This document shows, one piece after another, positions 21,055 to 31,326 of a stretch of 64,000 bases of DNA. Both the position numbers and the translations under genes were made by a program. The stretch's first letter is position 1. Each line of letters begins with the position of its first letter. The DNA comes from Lathyrus oleraceus (Eukaryota; Streptophyta; Magnoliopsida; Fabales; Fabaceae): positions 185,171,684 through 185,235,683 of the forward strand of contig NC_066585.1 of the NCBI RefSeq assembly GCF_024323335.1, written 5' to 3'. A model generated the notes under the pieces. That model ran no database searches. It was not told the DNA's origin and worked only from the letters and a program-made list of their open reading frames with translations.

Positions 21055-22383
21055 ATGGCTCCCAGGAAGACCATCCGGATCAATTTTGTAGCAATCTCTC
21101 CTCAACTGAAGAATTTAGTGTCAGAGCTCCCCGATCATGCCCAGTTCATCAAGAAACACGGTTCTCTCCTCAATTTGGTTACCACTGGTTTCAAAGAAGA
21201 TATGATGAGAGTTTTATTCCAGTTCTTCGATCCTAAACATCATTGCTTCACATTCCCAGATTATCAGTTGGTACCTACACTGGAAGAATTCTCCAGACTG
21301 CTTGGGATACCTATCCTTGATCAAATACCTTTCAGTGGTTTAGAAAAGGTTCCGAAGTCTGAAGAAGTTGCCGCAGCTTTACACATGACGAAGTCCGACA
21401 TTGAAGCTAATTGGGTAACAAGGAGTGGAGTTAAGGGTTTACTGGCCAAATTTCTGATAAATAAGGCCCGGGAATTCCTAAAAGTTATGGATGTCCACGC
21501 TTTCGAAGATGTCCTAGCATTACTAATCTACGGTTTGGTGTTATTTCCTAATCCAGACCAATTCATAGACATGAATGCTATTAAGATATTTCTCACTCAT
21601 AACCCTGTGCCCACCTTGCTGGGAGACATTTTGCATTCCCTCCACACTCGTACCATGAAGAAGCAAGGGACTCTCATGTGCTGCATACCTTTGTTGTCTA
21701 GGTGGTTTATTTCGCACCTTCCTCAATCAGTCTTGAAGAACGAGCAGAATTTGAAATGGTCTCAAAGGATAATGTCGCTCTCCCACCCAGACATCTGTTG
21801 GTGTCCTCAGTTCAAGGAAAATGTTACCATCATTGACCGTTGTGGCGAGTTCCCTAATGTACCACTCCTAGGAATAAGAGGAGGCATTACTTATAATCCT
21901 GCTTTAGCTCTGCGACAGTTTGGTTGTGCTCGAAGAGATGGTCCACATGAAATGATCATCGAAGGCATCATGTTCGACTATGACAACGATTCCCAAGGCC
22001 TCCGTCAAAGATTTGTACGAGCTTGGGGCATGGTGAAGAGAGGTACGTTAGGACAGAAAAATTCTATTCCTATGGAACCTTATCTCAGATGGGTACGCGC
22101 CAGTGCTCGTGAACTTGTCATGCCATATCTTGCAATCGGACCTCAGATTGTCGAACCTGAAGCTGAAGGAGGTGCTCCTCAGATCATTCCTTATCCAGAT
22201 ATGCCTACCAATGTTGAGGAACTAAAGAGATCCTCGATCCAGTTGAGAGAAGAAAGGGATACTTTCGAGACTCAGTTCGTCGCAGAAAGAAAGAAAGTGT
22301 TAGAACTTACCAGTCAGCTTAATGAGGAACGAAGACTCAATGCGTATCTTCGCCCAAAAAGAAGCCGCCCCTGGGAGACTTGA
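21055..22383 (+). CDS. Ogre ORF1 protein (442 aa, function unknown)
   Basis: This is the extra ORF that defines Ogre elements, placed between the PBS and gag. Its role is not established; the family resembles plant proteins annotated as plant-mobile-domain or DUF7745-like, an assignment I make from memory. It is intact from ATG (21055) to TGA. The N-terminal 90 residues hold the best conserved blocks (TIRINFV, DMM.VLFQFFDPKHHCFTF, EEFSRLLGIPILDQ). A middle region follows (LLIYGLVLFPNPDQFID, LMCCIPLLSRWFISHLP). The last 60 residues are charged and look coiled-coil (REERDTFETQF, QLNEERRLNAYL). Element B carries a close homologue at 58177-59142. Most codon differences between the two are silent, so the protein has been under selection. 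No signal peptide or membrane segment was seen. Confidence 0.9.
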   Translation: MAPRKTIRINFVAISPQLKNLVSELPDHAQFIKKHGSLLNLVTTGFKEDMMRVLFQFFDPKHHCFTFPDYQLVPTLEEFSRLLGIPILDQIPFSGLEKVPKSEEVAAALHMTKSDIEANWVTRSGVKGLLAKFLINKAREFLKVMDVHAFEDVLALLIYGLVLFPNPDQFIDMNAIKIFLTHNPVPTLLGDILHSLHTRTMKKQGTLMCCIPLLSRWFISHLPQSVLKNEQNLKWSQRIMSLSHPDICWCPQFKENVTIIDRCGEFPNVPLLGIRGGITYNPALALRQFGCARRDGPHEMIIEGIMFDYDNDSQGLRQRFVRAWGMVKRGTLGQKNSIPMEPYLRWVRASARELVMPYLAIGPQIVEPEAEGGAPQIIPYPDMPTNVEELKRSSIQLREERDTFETQFVAERKKVLELTSQLNEERRLNAYLRPKRSRPWET

Positions 22384-22590
22384 GCTTTCATTGTATTTTA
22401 TTATTCCTTTTGTAATGAACATTGGTCAAAGAAATTAGCAATAAACATTTCTCTCTTGTTGGTGATTTACGCAAAGTTAAATTCCAAAAGTCCTTGAAAA
22501 CATTTCATACATTGCATAGCATAACATAACACTGCATAACAGGTATTCTACAAGTTCAATGTTCTCACGGTCTTCATTGCAAACAGAAAA
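22384..22590 (+). other. Spacer between Ogre ORF1 and gag
   Basis: About 200 bp of non-coding sequence with repeated CATAGCATAACATAAC-type motifs. No splice or ribosome-entry signal could be identified with confidence. Confidence 0.5.
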
Positions 22591-25500
22591 ATGGATCTCG
22601 AACAAACTGACAAAGATCTCCAGACTCAGAATGCTCAATTCTAGGAGATGATGCTAAGCTTATCCAAGGGGCAGGAGGAACTGAAGGCTCTTTTGCTCGA
22701 AAAGAAGAAAGACAAGAAAGCTGTGAGTTTCATTAACCCGGGAAGAAGGCGTAAAGGACAGGCCGCAACAGTCAAGTTTGGAATCCCGAATGGTCCAGAA
22801 GAGGGGGCGGAGAATGATTCAGAGGAAGAGAATGCTGATTTCTCCAACCCTGAGGATGACGATGAAGATTATGAAAATGAACAGTACTCTCCAAGAGATG
22901 ATAAGTACAAGTTGCTGGAAGAACGTATGCTAGCTATGGAGGGTCAGAAGGCGCCCGGTCTGGATTTCGAAAGTTTGGGTCTGGTCTCCGATGTGACCAT
23001 TCCTCGCAAATTCAAAATCCCCACTTTCACTAAGTACGATGGTGCGTCTTGTCCTCAGATGCATCTGAGAGCTTATGTGAGAAAGATTCAGCCGCATACC
23101 ACTGACAGGAAGCTATGGATCCATTTCTTCCAAGAGAGCCTATCTGGCACACAGTTGGAATGGTATTATCAGCTCGAGAGCTCTGACATCCGCACCTGGA
23201 CTGATTTAGCAACAGCTTTCTATAAACAGTACCAGTATAACTCTGAACTAGCACCTACCCGGCTATAGTTGCAGAATATGACTATGGGATCTAAAGAAAG
23301 CTTTAAAGAATATGCTCAAAAGTGGAGAGATTTGGCTGGCAGAGTCAAACCCCCTATGACTGACAGAGAATTGGTGGACATGTTCATGGGCACACTGACC
23401 GGCCCATTCTACAGCCATCTACTGGGAAGTTCTTCATCAGGTTTCACTGAACTTATATTAACAGGTGAACGTGTTGAAAGCGGCATCCGAAGTGGAAAGA
23501 TACAGGCGGCTGCCTCTGCAAGCACCAAAAGGTCCTATCAGGGGAGGAATGAATCAAATGCTGTGTACGGTCAAAAGGGTCGTAACAAGAAAAACCGTGA
23601 CCATGACATCGGAGCAGTTACGATTGCAGCACCACCATCTCAAAACTTCCAGGCCAAACAAGACAGGCCAAGAAGGCAGTTCACCAGGATCAATATGACC
23701 TTGGCACAGGCACTGCAGGGAATGCTAAAGGCAAATTTGATCACCCTTAGAGATCCTCCTACAAATCCCAACACTACCTCTTCTCGTTATAATCCCAATG
23801 CCAGGTGTGCATATCACTCCGATAGCCCCGGGCATGATACAAACGATTGCTGGTCATTGAAGAATAAGATTCAGGATATGATCGAAGCTGGAGAAATTGA
23901 GTTTGAGCCTCCGGAGACTCCTAATGTCATCACTGCTCCTATGCCTAATCATGACAAGACGGTTAATGCCGTGGATGACGATTCTCACATTTCTAATGTG
24001 GCTGACTTAACATCTCCTCTCCAGATCATAAAGAGGAATTTGTTGCAAGCTGGTTTATTTCCAGGTTGTGCTGAAGATTGCAATCTCTGCATACTCCAAC
24101 CAGATGATTGTTGGGAGTTGAAGAGTGGTATTCAACGGCTGATGGATGATCGTGCAGTTCTCTTCGAAAGGATGCCTAAGGCGGAAAATCCCATTGAAGA
24201 AATATCTGTGATTGTTAGATCCAAAGTTCCAGTGAAGATTACCGCTACTAAAGCGCCTGTGAAGATTATTGCCAAGCCCAGGGTAGCTCCCCTAATCATT
24301 ACTACACCTGGCCCGATCCCGTATTCCTCAAGCAAAGCTATTCCGTGGAACTATGGCGGTGATGTTTTCGTCCATGGCGTAAAGCAAATTGACAATTCTA
24401 CTAATCCTAATGGCATCGTTGGGACTAGTAAAATTACTCGAAGTGGAAGGATCTTCTCTCCGGAAATCTCGCCTCCGGTCCTTGAAACTCGAGGAAAGGA
24501 ACCAGTCAATCCTCCTCAGTCAGAGGCACCGGTCGAAGTTACTCCCGAAGATATTGCCAAACAAGAAATGGAAGAAGTGCTGAAAATCATTCGTAAGAGT
24601 GATTTTGATGTTGTAGAACAGTTGGGGCATACCCCGTCTAAGATCTCGATGTTATCCTTGCTATTATCTTCTGAACCTCATGCCAATGCATTGATAAAAT
24701 TCTTGAAGACCGCTCATGTACCTCAGGAGACATCTGTCGATCAGTTCGAACATTATGTTGCTCACTTGGCTGTTGACAATGGCCTAGGCTTTTCCGACGC
24801 TGATCTGACACCAGCAGGAAAGAATCACAATAAAGCCCTGCATATCTCCATCGAGTGTAAGGGAATCACTTTGTCTCATGTGTTGATCGATAATGGCTCT
24901 TCCTTGAATGTGCTGCCAACAGCTGTGCTGGATAAGCTGGACTGTAAAAGCATTGAACTGAAACCTAGTGACATTGTGGTACGTGCTTACGATGGTGCGA
25001 AGAGTGTTGTCCATGGCGAAGTAGTCCTTCCTATCAAGATAGGACCTCAAGTCTTCCATACTACCTTCCATGTAATGAACATTCGTCCTGCCTATTCCTG
25101 CTTACTGGGACGCCCTTGGATTCATGGGTCAGGTGCTGTAGCTTCGTCTCTCCATCAAAAGCTGAGGTATCCCACAGAGGGCAAAATTGTCACCGTGTGT
25201 AGAGAAGAAGAGTACATTGTCAGTAGTGTGCATGCCTTCGGATACGTCGAGATGGATGATGAATTCATTGAGACTCCTTGTCAGTCATTTGAAGTAGTTC
25301 CTCCGACCAATCCTATCCTTAAGCCAACTTCCGGTGTGCCCAAGGTTATTCGGACTCCTCCTGCTATGATTTCTCTGAAGGACGCTCAAGCCGTGGTTGA
25401 AGATGGTGGTCGTACCGGCTGGGGTCAATTGATCGACGTACCGTACAAGTCTGACAAATTTGGCCTGGGGTTTAGCTCTGAGAAGGTAGCCAAGAGTCAA

Positions 25501-25622
25501 ATTAATGCTGTAGAAGATGCTGACAGCGATTGCGACCTGGATAGCTGGATTTTCCCAACAATTGGCGACGGACTCAATAATTGGAAGGCTGAAGACACTA
25601 TCCCGATTTCCTTTGGTCAGGA
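22591..25622 (+). pseudogene. Ogre A gag-protease ORF with two TAG stops
   Basis: Gag forms the cytoplasmic particle and the protease matures it. A single frame runs from ATG 22591 to the intron at 25623, with stops at 22642-22644 and 23266-23268, both TAG. Order: a Lys/Glu-rich N-terminus and acidic linker (22800-22900); the Retrotrans_gag core (IPTFTKYDG at about 23018, LQNMTMGSKESFKEYAQKW at about 23270-23330); zinc-finger-like CAYHSDSPGHDTNDC at about 23808; and a second Cys motif, CNLCILQPDDCW, near 24080. The aspartic protease centre is IDNGSSLNVLP (Asp at about 24889), a DNG variant of the usual D(S/T)G, followed by YSCLLGRPWIHG at about 25095. The frame closes with TAA at 25624 if the intron is kept, giving gag-pro alone. 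Confidence 0.9.
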
Positions 25623-25858
25623 GTAATTGTTATTGTCTATTTTAGTGTTGCAAATTTTTACAATTGAACTTCTCCAAGCGTTGTGTCTATGCCCGGGGCA
25701 CAATAGCTAATTTGTTAAGGGTTTTGTCATTTTCATAAGCATATTCATATTCAACAAATCAATGGACTTTTTGAATTCAAATATTGCGCTCTTTGTCTTT
25801 TCTGTCATCTTCCAAACAAGCTATGTTTTCTTACACACACTCACGTGACGAATTGCAG
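25623..25858 (+). other. Ogre intron between gag-pro and pol (236 nt)
   Basis: Donor CAGGA/GTAATT at 25623 and acceptor AATTGCAG/ATCC ending at 25858. Removing it joins the gag-pro frame (two bases, GA) to pol (A then TCC) without a stop. The pol frame has no in-frame ATG until 26124, well inside conserved sequence, so splicing is the natural route to pol. An intron here is a described Ogre feature; the exact sites are my reading. Confidence 0.85.
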
Positions 25859-28800
25859 ATCCATACCCACTCTGGATCCTGTTGACAATAGTTCTACTAC
25901 TGTTCATTATGACTTTGAAAATCCGATCTACCAAGCCGAGGATGGAAGTGTGGAAGATTGTGAAGTACCTGGAGAACTTGCCAGACTGTTACTGCAGGAA
26001 GAAAGGACTATACAGCCACACGAGGAGTCAGTTGAGACTGTAAATCTGGGTACTGAAGTAAACAAGAAAGAAGTCAAAATAGGAGCAGGCTTGGAAAACA
26101 GTGTCAAAAGAAGGTTGATTCAGATGTTACATGACTATGTAGAGATTTTTGCTTGGTCTTATGACGACATGCCAGGACTGGATACTGATATAGTAGTACA
26201 TCGGCTGCCAACGAGGGAAGATTGTCGTCCTGTTAAGCAAAAGGTTCGTCGCATGCGTCCTGAAATGTCCGAGAAAATCAAAGCCGACGTTATGAAACAA
26301 TTTGATGCAGGTTTTCTGGCTGTTACTTCTTATCCTCAATGGGTTGCTAATGTGGTACCAGTGCCGAAGAAGGATGGCAAGGTGCGAATGTGTGTAGACT
26401 ACAGAGATTTGAATAAAGCGAGTCCCAAAGACGACTTTCCACTTCCGCACATTGATGTTCTGGTAGATAACACCGCTCAACACAAGGTGTTCTCGTTCAT
26501 GGATGGATTCTCAGGTTACAACCAGATTAAGATGGCGCCTGAGGACATGGAGAAAACTACGTTTGTAACGCAATGGGGCACATTCTGTTATAAAGTAATG
26601 CCATTTGGTTTAAAGAATGCAGGGGCAACGTACCAGCGTGCTATGGTGGTTTTGTTCCATGATATGATCCATCATGAAATAGAAGTGTATGTGGATGACA
26701 TGATAGCCAGATCTCATACTGAGGGAGAGCATCTCGATCATTTATACAAACTGTTCGAGAGGTTGAAGAAATACAAGTTGAGGTTGAACCCGAACAAATG
26801 CACCTTTGGGGTAAGGTCCGGCAAACTCCTGGGCTTTATTGTCAGTGGTAAAGGGATTGAGGTTGACCCGGCCAAGGTGAGAGCTATTCAAGAAATGCCA
26901 GTTCCCAGTACAGATAAAGAAGTCAGAGGTTTCTTGGGACGCTTGAATTACATTGCCCGATTTATCTCCCACTTGACTGCTACCTGCAAACCCCTCTTCA
27001 AACTACTGAGGAAAAATCAAGAGATGAGATGGAATGATGAATGTCAAGAAGCTTTCGACAAAATCAAGGAGTATCTTCAAGAACCTCCAATTCTGATGCC
27101 ACCAGTTGAAGGAAGACCTCTAATCATGTATTTAACCGTATTAGAAAGTTCAATGGGGTGTGTGTTGGGACAACATGACGAGTCTGGCCGAAAAGAGCAT
27201 GCCATATACTACCTTAGCAAAAAGTTTACCGACTGTGAAACAAGATACTCACTGCTCGAGAAAACTTGTTGTGCTTTGGCCTGGGCTGCTCGCCGACTGA
27301 GACAGTATATGTTGAATCACACCACTTTATTGATTTCTAAGATAGATCCTATCAAATACATATTTGAGAAACCCGCTCTCTCCGGAAGAATAGCAAGATG
27401 GCAGATGTTCTTAACAGAGTATGACATCCAGTATACTACCCAGAAAGCAATCAAAGGAAGCGTACTAGCCGATCATTTGGCTCATCAAGCAGTGGATGAT
27501 TACCAATCTATGAATTTTGAGTTCCCAGATGAGGATGTCATGCTTGTTACTGATTATGAAGAACCTGGACCGGATGAAGGACCCGAACAAGGATCCCGAT
27601 GGACTATGGTTTTCGATGGGTCTTCTAATGCATTGGGCAATGGTGTTGGTGTGGTAATCATTTCTCCCGAGGGTTACCATACGCCTTTCACTGCTAGACT
27701 ATGTTTTCATTGTACCAATAATATGGCTGAGTATGAAGCATGTATTTTGGGACTCAAGGTTGCTATAGACCGGCGGGTCAAGTTTTTGAGTGTGTACGGA
27801 GACTCAGCATTAGTAATCAGTCAGATCAAAGGAGAATGGGACACTAAGCATCCGAATCTCATCCCTTACCGAGAACGGGTGATGACATTAATCCCATACT
27901 TTGAAGAGATTACATTCGAACATATCCCACGAGAAGAGAATCAGTTGGCAGACGCATTAGCTACCATGTCATCTATGTTCAGAGTCAGATGGGACAATGA
28001 AGCTCCCAGGATCACCATTGAGCGACTAGATGAACCGGCATACTGTTATGAACTTAACACTGAGGGAGTACGGGAAAAACCTTGGTTTCACGAAGTAAAA
28101 AGATATTTAGAAGCTCAGGAATACCCTGAAGGGGCATCCATCAATGACAAAAAATTCCTGAGGAAGTTCTCCGCTAAGTTCTTTCTGAGTAATGGAGTAT
28201 TATACAAACGTAACCACGATTCGACTTTGCTTCGCTGTGTGGATAAAAAGGAAGCAGAAAAGATTATGGAAGACATGCATGATGGTATTTTTGGGACTCA
28301 TTCTAGTGGGCATACGATGGCCAAGAAGATTCTGAGATCAGGGTATTATTGGTCTACCATGGAAGCTGATTGCCATCATCACTCCAGAACCTGTCACAAG
28401 TGCCAGATATATGCGGATAAAGTACATGTGGCTCCTGCTCCATTGAATGTGTTGACAGCACCTTGGCCCTTTGCAATGTGGGGCATTGATATGATTGGGG
28501 AGATTAAACCTACTGCTTCTAATGGACATCGCTTCATCCTTGTCGCTATTGATTACTTTACAAAGTGGGTAGAGGCCGCCTCATTTGCTTCTGTCACCAA
28601 GAATGTGGTGGCACGGTTCATCAAGAATAGTCTTATTTGTCGATATGGCATCCCTGAAAGAATTATTACTGACAATGGTACTAATTTGAACAACAAGATG
28701 ATTACTGAACTCTGCACGCAGTTCAACGTAAAGCACCATAACTCTTCTCCGTACCGACCAAAGATGAATGGCACTGTAGAAGCTGCTAATAAGAATATCA

Positions 28801-29330
28801 AGAAGATCATACAAAAGATAACGGTGATGTACAAAGACTGGCATGAGATGTTACCGTTTGCTCTTCACGGTTATCGCACTTCAGTACGCACTTCGACAGG
28901 AGCAACTCCTTTCTCTTTAGTCTACGGAATGGAAGCCGTTTTACCAGTGGAAGTTCAGATTCCATCTCTAAGAATCATGAAAGAGGCGGGCTTAGATGAA
29001 GATGAATGGATCCAGACTCGACTCGATCAGATAAACTTGATTGATGAGAAGAGACTTGCGGCTGTGTGTCATGGACAGATATATCAGAAGCGCATGACCC
29101 AGGCATTTAACAAAAGAGTCAAGAGACAGGTGTATCAAATTGGCGATTTGGTAATAAAGCGCATCACTCTACCACAAGGTGATCCCAGAGGCAAATGGAT
29201 TCCCACGTACGAAGGGCCGTTTGTAGTTAAGAAGATATTCTCTGGTGGAGCCATGATACTAGCTACAATGGACGGCGAAGACTTCCCGCATCCTGTGAAC
29301 GCAGACATAGTCAAAAAATACTACGCATAA
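25859..29330 (+). CDS. Ogre A pol: RT, two RNase H regions, integrase (intact)
   Basis: This polyprotein portion copies and integrates the element. It is open for more than 1150 codons without a stop. Order: an N-terminal linker (YDFENPIY, ELARLL); RT with MCVDYRDLNKASPKDDFPLP (about 26390-26450), FSFMDGFSGYNQI and the catalytic YVDDMIA at 26688; and an RT-linked RNase H (SMGCVLGQHDE to ALAWAARRLRQYM, 27150-27310). A second RNase H region follows (WTMVFDGSSNALGNGVG, NNMAEYEACILG, REENQLADALA; 27600-27965), the extra RNase H known in Tat elements. Integrase has HX-CHKC zinc residues (28270-28410) and DDE core pieces DMIGEI, ITDNGTNLNNKMI and GTVEAANKNIKKI. It ends KKYYA at 29330. It starts at the acceptor site, not at an ATG. 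Confidence 0.95.
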
Positions 29331-30539
29331 AAGAGACCCGCTAGGTCGACGTATCTAGGCAAAAGTAAGGGCATCCCGGCGAACCAAAAGGGTTCGGGCA
29401 AAATTTAGGGATAAACATAAAAAAATGTACATCCGGCAAGTCGAAAACCCGAAAAGGCGGCTTGGGCAAAAAGGGGTATCCTGGTGGATTGAAAACCTGA
29501 AAAGGCGGTCCAGGCAAAAGTTAGGGATCAAAGCGTATGACTATGTCCCGTTCTCAGACAGCTTCATCCAAGTTCAAAGGACTGAACAAGCTAATCACTT
29601 CTATCCGACAGCAGGAGATGAGAGGCTTGAAGACATAATGGCAGTAGTAGAATTAAAGTCAATAGGACGTTTTCGGCATAGCTTTCTCTTTGTTTTCTTG
29701 ACAATTTCCTCTTACTAGGATTTTTGTCTCCTTGTACACAAATTGCCTGTTTATAGGCCCTCTTTCGAAATCAATATAATTTTAGTTTCAAAAAAAAATG
29801 TTGTTGTTTTACTTTCTCTGTTTTGTTTGCATAAACGTCCATTGATTTAATTCGAATTAATATATGCATTTGGATATGATCGATGTTTACCAAAAATGCG
29901 TGCATAAAATAGAAATAGCGATTACTACTAGGCTTCAGGATCGAGGAGAAGGTTTAATCATGCTTTCCAATGAATCCATTGCTAATCCTATCCCCCAGCA
30001 AAGCCAGTCATTCCCAGAAGAGAGTGGCATTACTAGACAAATGGGTCATCTCTTCCACCCCCAGCCAGGCTTCTGTTGAACATTTTTACCATCAGACAAA
30101 AATCAAGCATCCCCGGCTAAGAAAGGGTCATCGATACCAGTATCTCCCAACCAGAAGATTGAGATTTATTTTCCCCAGTAGAGTCCTCTGGAAGGACTTT
30201 TCAGATGCATAATTCATTCATTACATCATTTCACAGCATACGCATGCATACATCGTTCGCAATTATTTTCGGAAGCATAAAACATCTCATGCATCATGAC
30301 ATGGCATGAAGCTAACTTTATTTTTCAGGTTAATTATTCCCCTGATACAGTCAAAACAAAGGTCCATTACGTTCAGGATTCAACTACATCTTTCAGATAT
30401 ACTCCATGTCAACATTCATTCTGACATCCTCCTAACGATGGCATCTATAAGCCCATCCCAGACATTTATTGCAAATACAACATATACAAATACTATCAGA
30501 TATAGCCTAGCATACGGTTCATTCTGATTCAGCTCAACA
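29331..30539 (+). other. Ogre A 3' UTR, proximal part
   Basis: Non-coding. The first 200 bp hold short direct repeats (GGCAAAA.TTAGGGAT, AAAACCCGAAAAGGCGG at 29440-29520) shared with element W. The rest is unremarkable; ORFs such as 29425-29718 fall in this repeat and are not credible. Confidence 0.65.
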
Positions 30540-31300
30540 TATGACTCTTTCAACTTAGATGCGATCTAACGTACGATCCATTCCGACCTTCAACAACTCC
30601 AATACGGTCTAGCATACGACCCATTTGGACCTTCAAGGCCTCAGATGCTACCTAGCGTACGGTACATTCTGAAGTGTAGTCTGGCGTATGACTACCCCTT
30701 TATTATCAGATGCAGCCTAACGGACGGCTCGTCCTGCTACTCAGAGACGGTCTAGCTTACGACCCGCTTGGATGTTCATCCCCTCAAATGCTACCTAGCG
30801 TACGGTACATTCTGAAGTGTAGTCTGGCGTATGACTACCCCCCCCCCCCTTCATCATCAGGTACAGCCTAACGGACGGCTCAGTCTACAACTCAGATACG
30901 ATCTAGCATACGATCCATTCTGATCCTTCACCCCCAGTAACGATACAGCCTAACGGACGGCTCGTTCCGCAACTCAGATACGATCTAGCGTACGACCCAT
31001 TCTGATCCTTTATCCCCAGCGGCGTATGACCCATTCTAAATCCCCAAGGAAGTCGACGGCCTAAGGAATGACCCACTATACGGTCTAGCGTATGACCCAG
31101 TGACACCCGTGACTTCAGATATCTTCTAACGTACGACGCACTCTGAAGCTCTCATCATCAAACTTCCTAGATGGCATCTTTAAGCCCATCTCCATCAAGA
31201 CTAACTAATTGACAAGTGCAAATTTTTGGGGCGTTCTAAGTGTTCAATAATCTTCCACCTCCAGACCACGAATGGCGTACATACCATTCTGACTCTCTCG
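30540..31300. repeat. Tandem repeats in Ogre A 3' UTR
   Basis: Imperfect units containing CTAGCGTACGACCCATTCTGA, GCCTAACGGACGGCTCG and CTGGCGTATGACTACCCC. A larger copy unit repeats about 142 bp apart (near 30648 and 30790). It includes a run of about 12 C at 30838-30849. The position matches the W repeat block although the sequences differ, as expected for the hypervariable Ogre 3' UTR. Confidence 0.85.
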
Positions 31301-31314
31301 GTTCAAGAATATTG

Positions 31315-31326
31315 AACAGGGGCAGC
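31315..31326 (+). other. Ogre A polypurine tract
   Basis: AACAGGGGCAGC directly before the 3' LTR (TGTCATACCCC at 31327). This is the expected plus-strand primer site. Confidence 0.7.

Noticed and set aside
25845..25858. GTG at 25845 as the start codon of pol
   Set aside because: Plant translation would not normally use it, and it lies upstream of a well-formed splice acceptor; splicing to gag-pro explains the frame better.
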